DNA of 64,000 nucleotides from JBJXHC01 sp046160825 (GTDB lineage: Bacteria; Bacteroidota; Ignavibacteria; UBA10030; UBA6906): positions 22,124 through 86,123 of the forward strand of contig JBJXHC010000124.1 of NCBI GenBank assembly GCA_046160825.1. The letters are read 5' to 3'. Shown here in pieces: positions 35,218-43,911 of this stretch (positions are counted from its first letter, which is position 1; each line of letters begins with the position of its first letter). The position numbers were made by a program, and so were the translations under genes. The notes beneath the pieces are model-generated. The model saw nothing but the letters and a program-made list of their open reading frames with translations. It searched no databases and was not told the DNA's origin.

Positions 35218-35670
35218 AAAAGGCAAAAGGAAAAAGGCAAAAATTGAAAAGTGCCTGGATTTATTCCTACGTCTTTCTGGATTTACTTACGATTGCACCA
35301 AGGATCCGGGTAATCTCGTCTGCCTCAATGATTAATGGTTCAACTTGGTTGGGCTTAACCAAACCGGCCGCAAGAATGAGACGGAGCCAGTAGTGAGTTT
35401 CCCTTGCTTCTTTGAGTGCAATTCCATTCTTGTATGTGAAATCGGGCTTTGTGTACCCAGCTTGTGCCTCCTCAAGGTTTGCGCCGATAGACGTTGCGGA
35501 TCGCAAAACCTGTTTCCCAAGAATGTGAGCGTCTGTTGTACGTGGCAGCAGTCTCGACATTCTGATAACATCAACTGCAAATTCAAATGTCCGCTCTCGA
35601 ATATCCCGTGGCTTCGCCATTGTATCTTTTACCTTACACTTTTGCCTTGGACTCTTTTTCCTTTTGCCTT
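35218..35670. mobile_element. Four-helix-bundle gene cassette with terminal inverted repeats
   Basis: AAGGCAAAAGGAAAAAG at 35220-35236 recurs as its exact reverse complement at 35654-35670 (17 of 17). A second inner pair, AAGGCAAAA, lies at 35234-35242 and 35640-35648. These ends enclose the small gene 35267-35620 and sit exactly between the two ABC half-transporter genes. The right end is 2 bp from one stop codon and the left end 16 bp from the next start. The arrangement suggests a discrete inserted unit. Confidence 0.55.
35267..35620 (-). CDS. Four-helix-bundle protein (23S rRNA intervening-sequence type)
   Basis: 117 residues from ATG 35620 (MAKPRDIRERTFEFAVDV). It contains the family hallmarks FAVDVIRMSRLLP, ILGKQVLRSATSIGANLEEAQAG and the later ALKEARETHYWLRLI, LIIEADEITRILGAIVSK. 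Members form pentameric four-helix bundles and are encoded in intervening sequences of some rRNA genes or stand alone, as here. The biochemical role is unknown. It is flanked by inverted repeats (see the cassette entry). An upstream in-frame start at 35698 would run through the repeat. Confidence 0.88.
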   Translation of the reverse strand: MAKPRDIRERTFEFAVDVIRMSRLLPRTTDAHILGKQVLRSATSIGANLEEAQAGYTKPDFTYKNGIALKEARETHYWLRLILAAGLVKPNQVEPLIIEADEITRILGAIVSKSRKT

Positions 35671-35672
35671 GG

Positions 35673-37433
35673 TTAGAGGTTTTCCAGCTCCTTCTCAAGC
35701 AACTGTTTCCGATGGAGTTCAGAATAGATTCCGCTTTGCTTCACCAGGGCATCATGCGTTCCTTGCTCAATGATTCTGCCTTCATTCAATACAATAATCA
35801 TGTCAGCATCTTTTACGGTGGAGATGCGATGACTGATGATGATACTCGTCCGATCCTTCATCACTCTGCGCAACCGATTGAGAATCTCCTCTTCCGTATA
35901 TGTGTCAACGGCTGAAAGTGCGTCATCAAGAATGAGGATCTTTGGCTTGCGCATAACAGCGCGGGCAATGCTTGTGCGCTGTTTTTGTCCGCCGGAAAGC
36001 GTAATGCCCCGTTCACCGAGCATGGTCTGGAATCTGGCCGGGAAGTCCTGCACGTCGCGGGCAATCTGCGATATCTCTGCCGTTTCCCGGATATGGTCGT
36101 CGGTCCCGTTGTCCGTGCCGTAGCTGATATTCTCTGCAATGGAATCCGAGAAAAGAAATGTCTCCTGTGGTACATAACCGATCGCCGAGCGAAGGACCGT
36201 CAGTGGAATCTTCCTGATATTCACGCCATCAACCAAGACTTCGCCTGCTGTAGCGTCATACATGCGCGGGATGAGATTCACCAACGTGCTTTTTCCGGAC
36301 CCTGTGTAACCGACAATGGCAAGAGTTGTTCCCTGAGGAATGGTGAGATTGATGTTGTCGAGCGCCGGGCGGTTGGCATTCTTATGCTGGAATGAGACGT
36401 TCCGAAGCTCGATGGTTCCATCAATACTTGTGATACCATGGTTGGTGTCCGCTGTGTCTCTTACCTCCGGCTCAGTATCGAATATCCTTGCAAGACGCGC
36501 CATCGAGGCGGCTCCCTGTTGGAGAATATTGATGACCCAGCCGAATGCAATCATTGGCCAGATGAGCAGCAGCAGATAGCCGAAGAAGGCCGTCAGCGTA
36601 CCAATGGTAAGCTGTCCTTCTATCACTCTCATGCCGCCCACATACAGCACGATCACCAACGATAACCCGACGAGGAGGAACATCAACGGCCACATCAACG
36701 ACTGGACCCGGGCGAGGACGAGATTCTTCTTGAGATACTCCCAGCTCAATGCGCGGAAGAGTCCGATCTCATACGCCTCTCGCACATAGGCCTTCACCAC
36801 GCGAATACCAGAGAGATTCTCCTGCGCACGCGTGGTGAGCCTTGCGTATTGTTCCTGCCGTTCCTCAAATTTGACGTGGACGATTTTCCCGAGATAATAC
36901 ACGGCATACGACACGAGTGGAAGGGGAATAAGTGCGAGGAGTGTCAGTTGCCAATCCTGGTACAACATGACGCTCAGTACCATGACGAATGTCATCATGG
37001 TGTCCGTGGGATACATGATGCCGGGACCGAGGCAGTTGCGCACGGCGCTGATGTCGTTCGTTGCATGCGCCATCAGGTCGCCCGTTGGTGTGTTCTGAAA
37101 ATACGAGAGCGGGAGCTTTTGAATATGGGCGAGGAAGTCGTTGCGTAAGTCGTATTCGATCTTGCGCGATACGACGATAATGGTCTGACGTGTGAGGAAT
37201 GTGAACGTTCCCGCAACAATCGAGAACCCGACGATGGCCAGCGCGTAGTACAGCAGTCCGGATTCATTGAGCTGTCCGGATTCGATGCCCGCCTTCAGCG
37301 AATCGATGGCCCGCCCAATAAAATGCGGCTGTGCGACTGTGAAGATATTGCTGCCGACAACGGTCAGCAAACCCCAGAACAGTGTTCTCTTATGCCGCGC
37401 AAGGTACGGCCTCAGCCGAAGTAACGGCTTCAT
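35673..37433 (-). CDS. ABC exporter half-transporter (YheI/MdlA-like)
   Basis: 586 residues. Six-helix transmembrane domain with SYFQNTPTGDLMAHATNDISAVRN, a typical exporter loop. The ATPase has Walker A GYTGSGKSTL near residue 376, Q-loop YVPQETFLFSD, canonical LSGGQKQR near 478, Walker B ILILDDALSAVD and ISHRIST. The Walker B residue after Asp is Asp rather than Glu (LDDALS), so this half would carry the degenerate catalytic site while its partner has LDEATS. It starts 18 bp after serS. Confidence 0.92.
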   Translation of the reverse strand: MKPLLRLRPYLARHKRTLFWGLLTVVGSNIFTVAQPHFIGRAIDSLKAGIESGQLNESGLLYYALAIVGFSIVAGTFTFLTRQTIIVVSRKIEYDLRNDFLAHIQKLPLSYFQNTPTGDLMAHATNDISAVRNCLGPGIMYPTDTMMTFVMVLSVMLYQDWQLTLLALIPLPLVSYAVYYLGKIVHVKFEERQEQYARLTTRAQENLSGIRVVKAYVREAYEIGLFRALSWEYLKKNLVLARVQSLMWPLMFLLVGLSLVIVLYVGGMRVIEGQLTIGTLTAFFGYLLLLIWPMIAFGWVINILQQGAASMARLARIFDTEPEVRDTADTNHGITSIDGTIELRNVSFQHKNANRPALDNINLTIPQGTTLAIVGYTGSGKSTLVNLIPRMYDATAGEVLVDGVNIRKIPLTVLRSAIGYVPQETFLFSDSIAENISYGTDNGTDDHIRETAEISQIARDVQDFPARFQTMLGERGITLSGGQKQRTSIARAVMRKPKILILDDALSAVDTYTEEEILNRLRRVMKDRTSIIISHRISTVKDADMIIVLNEGRIIEQGTHDALVKQSGIYSELHRKQLLEKELENL

Positions 37434-37451
37434 ACTCTCCTGTGAATCACA

Positions 37452-38717
37452 TTATCCGATGACTTCGAAGCCGGTGTATTCGTGGAGGACTTTCGGAATG
37501 ATGACTTTGCCTTCCGGCGTTTGGTTATTCTCTAGTAAAGCGGCGACAATGCGCGGCAACGCAAGTCCGGAACCGTTGAGCGTGTGGATAATCTCCGGTT
37601 TTCCGCCCTCCGGCCTGTACCGGATATTCATACGTCGCGCCTGATATGTTTCAAAATTACTGACCGACGAGACTTCCAGCCACTTTTGCTGTCCGGCAGC
37701 CCAGACTTCAAGATCGTATTTCTTTGTCTGTGTAAATCCGAGATCGCCCGAGCACATCAGCAATACGTGATATTGTAAACCAAGTTTCTGCAATAATCGT
37801 TCAGCGTCCTGGCGGAGACTCTCCAGTTCATCGTACGATTTGTCAGGATGAACGAGCTTCACCAATTCTACTTTATTGAACTGATGGACCCGGTTCAATC
37901 CGCGCACATCCTTGCCGTACGATCCGGCTTCCCGCCGGAAGCATGGTGTGTAGGCCGCGAATTTGACGGGGAGCTGTTTATCATTCAGAATTTCATCACG
38001 ATAATAATTTGTCACTGGCACTTCTGCAGTCGGAACGAGATAGAATTCATCTTTTGTAGCGACGTACATCTGGTCTTCCTTGTCGGGCAATTGACCGGTT
38101 CCTGTGGCGCTTGCTGTGTTCACCATAAAGGGAGGAAGGATTTCCGTGTAGCCGTTTTCCGTTGCCTGATCAAGGAAGAAATTGATGAGTGCCCGCTCAA
38201 GCTGAGCGCCTTTGCCGATGTAGACAGGGAAACCGGCTCCCGTAATCTTCACACCACGTGCAAAGTCGATGATGTTCAGTTTCTCCACCAATTCCCAGTG
38301 AGGCTTGAGCGGGAAATCAGTCGTCACCTGTTCACCCCACGAAAAAATCACCTGGTTCTCGGCCGGAGTTTTGCCGACCGGAACGGAAGGGTGGGGGATG
38401 TTGGGGATTTGCAGAAGAACCATGCGAAGCTGATCTTCTATCACCTTGAGGTCGTCGTCGATCTTTTTGATCTCATCCGCTACGGATTTCATTTCTGCGA
38501 TGACCGCCGAGGCGTCTTCACCCTTTGATTTCATCTTTGCCACTTCGGCGGAGACGGTGTTCTTCCGACTTTTGAGCGATTCGCCTTTCTGCAAAAGCTG
38601 CCGCCGCTGCTCATCAAGCCGCAGGGCTTCATCCACACGCGCAGGATCCTCGCCTTTCTTCTGTACGCCGGTCTTTACGGTATCGGGTTGTTCGCGAATA
38701 AATTTAATATCAAGCAT
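37452..38717 (-). CDS. serS: Seryl-tRNA synthetase
   Basis: 421 residues. The N-terminal coiled-coil arm that holds tRNA-Ser spans about 30-105 (RLDEQRRQLLQKGESLKSRKNTVSAEVAKMK). The class II core has motif 2 FRREAGSYGKDVRGLNRVHQF and motif 3 GSGLALPRIVAALLENNQ. PTAEVPVTN and the ATP-contacting residues are intact. It charges tRNA-Ser with serine. It starts 6 bp after the RmlD-like gene. Confidence 0.98.
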   Translation of the reverse strand: MLDIKFIREQPDTVKTGVQKKGEDPARVDEALRLDEQRRQLLQKGESLKSRKNTVSAEVAKMKSKGEDASAVIAEMKSVADEIKKIDDDLKVIEDQLRMVLLQIPNIPHPSVPVGKTPAENQVIFSWGEQVTTDFPLKPHWELVEKLNIIDFARGVKITGAGFPVYIGKGAQLERALINFFLDQATENGYTEILPPFMVNTASATGTGQLPDKEDQMYVATKDEFYLVPTAEVPVTNYYRDEILNDKQLPVKFAAYTPCFRREAGSYGKDVRGLNRVHQFNKVELVKLVHPDKSYDELESLRQDAERLLQKLGLQYHVLLMCSGDLGFTQTKKYDLEVWAAGQQKWLEVSSVSNFETYQARRMNIRYRPEGGKPEIIHTLNGSGLALPRIVAALLENNQTPEGKVIIPKVLHEYTGFEVIG

Positions 38718-38723
38718 AGAGCG

Positions 38724-39695
38724 TCATCGTTTGGTTGGTCGTGATGGCGTTGCAGATGGAGCCGGTGGACTATCCGCCGCGCGCCGTGCCGTGCGTTGCA
38801 ACTGGTTCTTCAAAATTTTCAGTCCGTCTTCCACTGTGGAGGGCTTGATGCCGAGCTCCAGTTCAGCTTTCAAGGTGATCAATCCCGATTTGAGAGGCCG
38901 GACAGCCGGTTGTTTCAGTTGGGATGTCTGAATGGGTGTAATCAGCCGTTCGTCGAAGTCGAACACACGCGCAAGCCGGAGAGCAAACTCATATCGACTG
39001 ATGATCTCCCGTCCCGCAATATTATAGACGCCGGTGCGACCAAGCTCAATCGCGCTCACAATGCCGTACGCAAGATCATCCACGAGGGTCGGGTTGCCGA
39101 ACTGGTCATCCACCACCCGGACGGGAAGCTTCTGTTCAAGTTGGCCGATAAGCCAAAGCGCAAAATTTGATTTCACACCGCTGCCGTAGCCATAGAGCAC
39201 AATCGTTCGTGCGATCATATGGGGAAGACCGGAGGTGCGGAGGGAGTTCTCGCTTGCGAGTTTGCTCTTGCCGTAGTAGTTCAGCGGTTCCGGACGGTCA
39301 TTCTCGGAGTACGGCCCGGATTTGCCGTCAAAGATATAATCGGTGGAGACATGAATGATGCGCGTGTCATTCCGTTTTGCTCCGTCGATAATATTGTCCA
39401 TACCGTCCACGTTGATCTTCCATGCAAGTTCCCGTTCCAGCTCGCACGCATCCACGTTGGTCATTGCCGAGGCGTTAATAATGATGTCGGGTTCTGCGTT
39501 CCAGACGAGGTGTTTGACGTCCTTGCGGGAAGTGACGTCAAGCTGGACATACTCTGCCGAGAGAAGCGGGCGTACGGATTTCTCGGACCGCGAAGCAAGC
39601 ACAAGATAGTACGCTGAGCCACGCGTTAGAACTTCCGTCAACTTTTGTCCGAGCAAACCGTTGCTGCCGACAAGGAGAATACGCTTAACGCTCAT
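38724..39695 (-). CDS. RmlD-like NAD(P)-dependent sugar reductase / SAM-regulatory beta homologue
   Basis: 323 residues. An extended SDR: GSNGLLGQ nucleotide loop, DIIINASAMTNVDACE, IHVSTDYIFDG and the catalytic YYGKSK. It resembles dTDP-4-dehydrorhamnose reductase (RmlD), the last step of dTDP-rhamnose synthesis. No other rml genes are nearby, so a different substrate is possible. The C-terminal 20 residues are proline-rich and low complexity. It overlaps dapD by four bases. Confidence 0.82.
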   Translation of the reverse strand: MSVKRILLVGSNGLLGQKLTEVLTRGSAYYLVLASRSEKSVRPLLSAEYVQLDVTSRKDVKHLVWNAEPDIIINASAMTNVDACELERELAWKINVDGMDNIIDGAKRNDTRIIHVSTDYIFDGKSGPYSENDRPEPLNYYGKSKLASENSLRTSGLPHMIARTIVLYGYGSGVKSNFALWLIGQLEQKLPVRVVDDQFGNPTLVDDLAYGIVSAIELGRTGVYNIAGREIISRYEFALRLARVFDFDERLITPIQTSQLKQPAVRPLKSGLITLKAELELGIKPSTVEDGLKILKNQLQRTARRAADSPPAPSATPSRPTKR

Positions 39696-40525
39696 CGCAG
39701 GCTCTCTTCCAAAGCCGTCGATGCACCGGTCTTCTCATCCCTGTACTTGATGATGACCGGACTGGCGATGTGGAGATGATGTTCCTCCGCCCAGGCCGTG
39801 TTGAGTGGCCTGCTACCGGCAATGACGACCGCGCCTTCCGGGACGGTGAGTGGTAAGTCTCCATCCCGCCGATAAATCTGTTGCCGTACGATGTCATAGA
39901 TCGCCGTGCCTCCGGTAAGGATGACCCCGGCGGCAAGAACCGCTCGTTGCTTGACGATGGTGCCTTCGTACACGCCGCAATTCCCGCCAACGAACACATC
40001 ATCCTCGATGATGACAGGCATCGCGCCTATAGGCTCCAATACTCCGCCGATTTGCGATGCCGCGCTGAGATGCACGCGCTTGCCGATCTGCGCACACGAC
40101 CCGACCAGTGCATGGGAGTCAACCATCGTGTTCTCGTCCACGTATGCGCCGACATTGATATACATCGGCGGCATGCACACCACGCCACGGGCAACAAACG
40201 CGCCATCGCGTATGGCTGACCCACCGGGAACTTCGCGCACACCATCGTCGAGCGTCAATTTCTTCAACGGATACGTGCTCTTGTCAAAATACCGGAACTC
40301 ATTATTGATCGAGACATCCACGAGACTGCCGAGCCTGAACCCGAGGAGGATTCCTTTTTTTACCCAGTGGTTGACGCGCCAGGTGCCATTTGTCTTTTCG
40401 GCAGCACGGACGGCGCCACGGTTGAGGAGGTCTTTGAACTCTCCGAACACCTGCATTGCACGTGTCCGATCAATCAGGGCAATGTCACGTGCGAAGAATT
40501 CTTCTATGTCAGTCTGTATGGACAT
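39692..40525 (-). CDS. dapD: Tetrahydrodipicolinate N-succinyltransferase
   Basis: 277 residues from ATG 40525, whose A is the last base of the dapA stop codon. A left-handed beta-helix with hexapeptide repeats spans about 105-235 (AFVARGVVCMPPMYINVGAYVDENTMVDSHALVGSCAQIGKRVHLSAASQIGGVLEP). Length and motifs such as NHWVKKGILLGFR match E. coli DapD. It succinylates tetrahydrodipicolinate with succinyl-CoA, so this organism appears to use the acylated branch to meso-diaminopimelate. Confidence 0.96.
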   Translation of the reverse strand: MSIQTDIEEFFARDIALIDRTRAMQVFGEFKDLLNRGAVRAAEKTNGTWRVNHWVKKGILLGFRLGSLVDVSINNEFRYFDKSTYPLKKLTLDDGVREVPGGSAIRDGAFVARGVVCMPPMYINVGAYVDENTMVDSHALVGSCAQIGKRVHLSAASQIGGVLEPIGAMPVIIEDDVFVGGNCGVYEGTIVKQRAVLAAGVILTGGTAIYDIVRQQIYRRDGDLPLTVPEGAVVIAGSRPLNTAWAEEHHLHIASPVIIKYRDEKTGASTALEESLR

Positions 40526-41439
40526 CACTTGATCAATTTCAGGTCGCGCAGGCACTTTTCCAACTTTGGCCGTGCCGATTCACTGAGATGCACCAATGGC
40601 AGACGGTATTCCTCTTCCAATAATCCCATCATTGCCATTGCCGCTTTCACGGGAATGGGATTCGATTCGATGAAGTTGATATTCATGAAGGGGAGAAGAC
40701 GATAGTGTAACTCACGGGCTTTGTCGTACTTTCCCTTCAATGCGTAACGCACCATGTCCGAGAAGAGCTTTGGGACTTCATTGGAGACGACAGAAATAAT
40801 ACCATTGGCACCGAGTGCAATAAGTGGAAGAGCGAGGTTGTCGTCGCCTGACCAAACGCCGAACCCTTCGGGTCGTTGTTCGATAATCTCCATGATCTGC
40901 GGGAGGTTTGCGGAGGCCTCTTTGACTCCCGCGAGGTGAGGAATCTCCCCGGCGAGTCTGCACACTGTCGTTGCCTCAATGTTGGACGCTGTGCGTCCCG
41001 GGACATTATAAATGACAATAGGAATATCCACCGCATCGGCGATGGCGCTAAAATGTCGGAATATCCCTTCCTGAGTTGGCTTGTTGTAGAACGGCGCAAC
41101 AGAGAGAATCGCGTCTGCTCCACATTCCTTTGCTTTCTTTGCAAGGGTAACGGCTCTCGCCGTGTCATTACTGCTTGCCCCCGCGATTACCGGAACCCTG
41201 CCGCGTACCTGATCCACCACAACTTCGATTACTGACGCTTGCTCGGTACTCGAAAGAGTCGCGCCTTCACCAGTGCTGCCCACGGGCACGAGTGCTTCAA
41301 CGCCTCCTTTGATTTGAAGATCAACGAGGTCGCGTAACGCCGTCTCATCAACCGATCCGCCCTTCTTGAAGGGGGTTACCATAGCTGTTGCGGTGCCCTT
41401 GAAGAGCAGCTTACGTTTGGAAGTCCTGGATTTCATCAA
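40525..41439 (-). CDS. dapA: 4-hydroxy-tetrahydrodipicolinate synthase
   Basis: 304 residues. TIM-barrel aldolase of the DapA family: GTATAMVTPF start, PVGSTGEGATLS, catalytic tyrosine in VIYNVPGRT and Schiff-base lysine in LAGVKEAS. It condenses pyruvate with aspartate semialdehyde. It begins with two ATGs (41439 and 41436) and lies 10 bp after dapB in a packed diaminopimelate/lysine run. Confidence 0.97.
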   Translation of the reverse strand: MMKSRTSKRKLLFKGTATAMVTPFKKGGSVDETALRDLVDLQIKGGVEALVPVGSTGEGATLSSTEQASVIEVVVDQVRGRVPVIAGASSNDTARAVTLAKKAKECGADAILSVAPFYNKPTQEGIFRHFSAIADAVDIPIVIYNVPGRTASNIEATTVCRLAGEIPHLAGVKEASANLPQIMEIIEQRPEGFGVWSGDDNLALPLIALGANGIISVVSNEVPKLFSDMVRYALKGKYDKARELHYRLLPFMNINFIESNPIPVKAAMAMMGLLEEEYRLPLVHLSESARPKLEKCLRDLKLIK

Positions 41440-41449
41440 TCGGTGTCCT

Positions 41450-42181
41450 TCATGAAATCACGTCCTGCATGGTATGAAAGCCGGTTTTTCCCTGCAGCCA
41501 TTGGGCGGCAAGGACTGCACCGACCGCATATCCTCGCCGGCTCCTTGCGGTATGAATCAATTCAATGGTATCATTGTCCGAATCGAACGTGATGGTATGT
41601 TGTCCGGTGGTGTGCCCAACCCGCGCCGAAGTCACATGCAATTGGTGTGGCTTGATCTTTCCCTTCGATGGTTCAGTCAGTAATTCTGTTTTGCGCTTCA
41701 GATTGTTGAGGAGCAGCGAAGCGAGGGAGAGTGCAGTACCGCCGGGACTATCGGCCTTTTCCTTGTGGTGAATCTCATGGATGGCAACATCGTACTCTGT
41801 GTGCTTGTCAAAGAGCAGGGAGGCATCCTCCACAATCCGGGAGAAGATATTCACGCCGGGTGAAAAGTTGGCTGCATAAAGAAATCCGATCTTCTTCTCC
41901 GTGACCAACCCCTTCACATATTCCATTCGATCGTACCAACCTGTCGTTCCCATAACCATATTCTTCCCGCACTTGACCACGGCTTCGATATTTGCCACTG
42001 CCGCCGACGGCGAGGAAAAATCAATGCAGACATCCACATCCTTCAACGACTCGGGGTTGAGGGCTTCGCCGCTTTTGTTGTTTGCCGTGGTGAACGTCCG
42101 CACAACGTTCAGGCCTTTTTCCTTTGCTACGACTTCCACTTCCTTCCCCATCCTGCCGTAGCCGATCAACGCAATGTTCAA
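41450..42181 (-). CDS. dapB: 4-hydroxy-tetrahydrodipicolinate reductase
   Basis: 243 residues. N-terminal nucleotide loop IGYGRMGKEV, then GTTGWY, AANFSPGVN and the signature EIHHKEKADSPGGTA, which holds the catalytic His and Lys. RSRRGYAVGAVLAAQWL closes the C-terminus. It reduces the DapA product with NAD(P)H, the second step of the pathway encoded by the two downstream genes. Confidence 0.97.
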   Translation of the reverse strand: MNIALIGYGRMGKEVEVVAKEKGLNVVRTFTTANNKSGEALNPESLKDVDVCIDFSSPSAAVANIEAVVKCGKNMVMGTTGWYDRMEYVKGLVTEKKIGFLYAANFSPGVNIFSRIVEDASLLFDKHTEYDVAIHEIHHKEKADSPGGTALSLASLLLNNLKRKTELLTEPSKGKIKPHQLHVTSARVGHTTGQHTITFDSDNDTIELIHTARSRRGYAVGAVLAAQWLQGKTGFHTMQDVIS

Positions 42182-42192
42182 TCGTTGTCCTT

Positions 42193-43104
42193 TCAGGCCG
42201 TAGTGGTGGATGTGAGTAACCGGAGTTGTTCGGTACCGGTGAGGCCTGCCTTACGAGCGGCGATTCTATTGGCGAACTCCGCAGCGGTCTTCATGTCTTT
42301 CGTCTTCACATATTGCATCAGAAATGCCGCCCCGAATACATCCCCGCAACCTGTCGCGTCTTGCGGTCTCTTCACCGGCTCGCCGGGGATGTCGTGGCGA
42401 ACGACTTTCTTCTTATCATTCTCGTAGAGTGTCACGCCTTTTTCTCCACGCGTCACAAGCACTCCTTTGACGCTGAGGGTCAACAGATGTTTGATGGTCT
42501 GCTCTTCAGTCATGTTCTGACCGTCGAGTCCGGCAATCTCTTCTTCATTCAATTGGATTGTATCCGTCATGAATGCCCACCGTCTCCAGTCCACCAAAGG
42601 CCGGCGGAACCGCTCGAACTTCTCATTGATGCCGAGCGTGAGACTGTGATAGTCGAAGTGGATGGGAACCTCGTGCGAGCGGATTGCCATCCGGATATTG
42701 TCCAGCGTTTCGAGTGTGATGTCCGAGCCGGAGATCATGTTGACAAGAATTCCCTCGACCGAAAGGTGGCGCCTGATTTTCTCGAACGGGATGGGCTTGG
42801 AGATGTGCTTTGAGCACTCAATGCGGGCCTGTGCGTCTTTGTAGAACAAGTGTACCTCGTTCGTCGGGTCATCGAACTTGAAAATACCGGAAGTCTCGAC
42901 GTTCGGGAAAGCCGCAAGCTGTTTGATGATATCTGCGTGGTCGGTCTTATTCACACCGAAGACCGGTACCACACTGTCGGAGGGACCGAGCAATGTTGCC
43001 AGTGCCGCAACCGCGTAATAGATGCCGCCGTAACTGCGGACTTCCGTCCCGTCCGGGAGATGGATAACGTCCTTGCAGAGATGACCGATAACGAGGAAGT
43101 TCAT
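42193..43104 (-). CDS. PfkB-family carbohydrate/nucleoside kinase
   Basis: 303 residues. The PfkB C-terminal signature is DATGCGDVFGAAFLMQ, with the catalytic Asp; VKGVLVTRGEKGVTLYEN is the ATP-site strand. The N-terminal region has VRSYGGIYYAVAALATLLG, in place of the GG(A/S)xxN motif of ribokinases, so the sugar site is divergent. Substrate is unknown. It lies between hisA and dapB in the same run of genes. Confidence 0.88.
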   Translation of the reverse strand: MNFLVIGHLCKDVIHLPDGTEVRSYGGIYYAVAALATLLGPSDSVVPVFGVNKTDHADIIKQLAAFPNVETSGIFKFDDPTNEVHLFYKDAQARIECSKHISKPIPFEKIRRHLSVEGILVNMISGSDITLETLDNIRMAIRSHEVPIHFDYHSLTLGINEKFERFRRPLVDWRRWAFMTDTIQLNEEEIAGLDGQNMTEEQTIKHLLTLSVKGVLVTRGEKGVTLYENDKKKVVRHDIPGEPVKRPQDATGCGDVFGAAFLMQYVKTKDMKTAAEFANRIAARKAGLTGTEQLRLLTSTTTA

Positions 43105-43158
43105 GGAGGAGGAAGAATGATGGCTGATTCGGATGACAGATTGGAGATGATGGCTCGC

Positions 43159-43911
43159 CTACACCTTGGCTGTATACGGGTAATTCCCGGCCTCGCAACG
43201 ACGCCACAATCCCTGACACGAAAACTTGTTCTCGTACAACGCACGCCCGACGACTGCTGAATCCACGCCGAACGGTTGCAACTCCTGAACCTTGAGAAGA
43301 TCATCGAGTCCGGCAATGCCGCCTGCCGCCGTCACCCGCATACCGGTTTTTTCGGCAAGTTCGCGCAGGATCTTCAGGTTCACACCGCGCAGCGTGCCGT
43401 CCAGACGAATATCCGTGTACACGATGCGACGGAAGCCGATGGCTTTTGCGTTCAGGGCAACCGTGAGTGCTGTCAGTCCGGAAGACTCCGCCCAACCGTG
43501 TGTGGCAACAATGCCGTCCATCGCGTCGATGCCGAGCACGATCTTGCTTGGTCCCCATTTTTCAATCACTTGTTTTGCCACATCCGGATTTGCGATCACC
43601 ATCGTGCTGACGAGGACACGGTACATGCCGAGATCGAATGCCTGCTGCACATCTTCAAACGTGCGCAACCCGCCCCCCAGTTCAATCGGGATGTCCACGG
43701 TGCTCACCATCTGTTTCAGCACTTCCGTGTTCACCAGGCGTCCCTGCATGGCGCCATCCACATCCGTGACGTGCAGCGACTTTGCATTTTCCTTGCGCCA
43801 GAGCTTCGCCATCTCCACGGGACTGTCCGAATAGCCGAACCCCTCCACGCCCTGCACCATCTGTACGCAGCGGCCACCCTTGATCTCCACAGCCGGAATA
43901 AGCAACAACAT
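43159..43911 (-). CDS. hisA: HisA-type phosphoribosyl isomerase
   Basis: 250 residues from ATG 43911, preceded by GAGGG. A TIM barrel with two-fold repeated halves: LHVTDVDGAMQGR, IPIELGGGLRTFEDV, VLGIDAMDGIVATHGW, IVYTDIRLDGTLRGVN and AAGGIAGLDDL. These are the phosphate-binding and catalytic loops of ProFAR isomerase, fourth step of histidine synthesis. The first catalytic Asp is replaced: the strand reads IPAVEIKGGRC with Glu9 instead of the usual IPAIDL. No other his genes are present. It is the first gene of the dap-serS run. Confidence 0.85.
   Translation of the reverse strand: MLLLIPAVEIKGGRCVQMVQGVEGFGYSDSPVEMAKLWRKENAKSLHVTDVDGAMQGRLVNTEVLKQMVSTVDIPIELGGGLRTFEDVQQAFDLGMYRVLVSTMVIANPDVAKQVIEKWGPSKIVLGIDAMDGIVATHGWAESSGLTALTVALNAKAIGFRRIVYTDIRLDGTLRGVNLKILRELAEKTGMRVTAAGGIAGLDDLLKVQELQPFGVDSAVVGRALYENKFSCQGLWRRCEAGNYPYTAKV

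Noticed and set aside
39692..40555. Longer dapD start at 40555
   Set aside because: The extra ten residues overlap dapA; ATG 40525 shares a base with the dapA stop and matches the family length.
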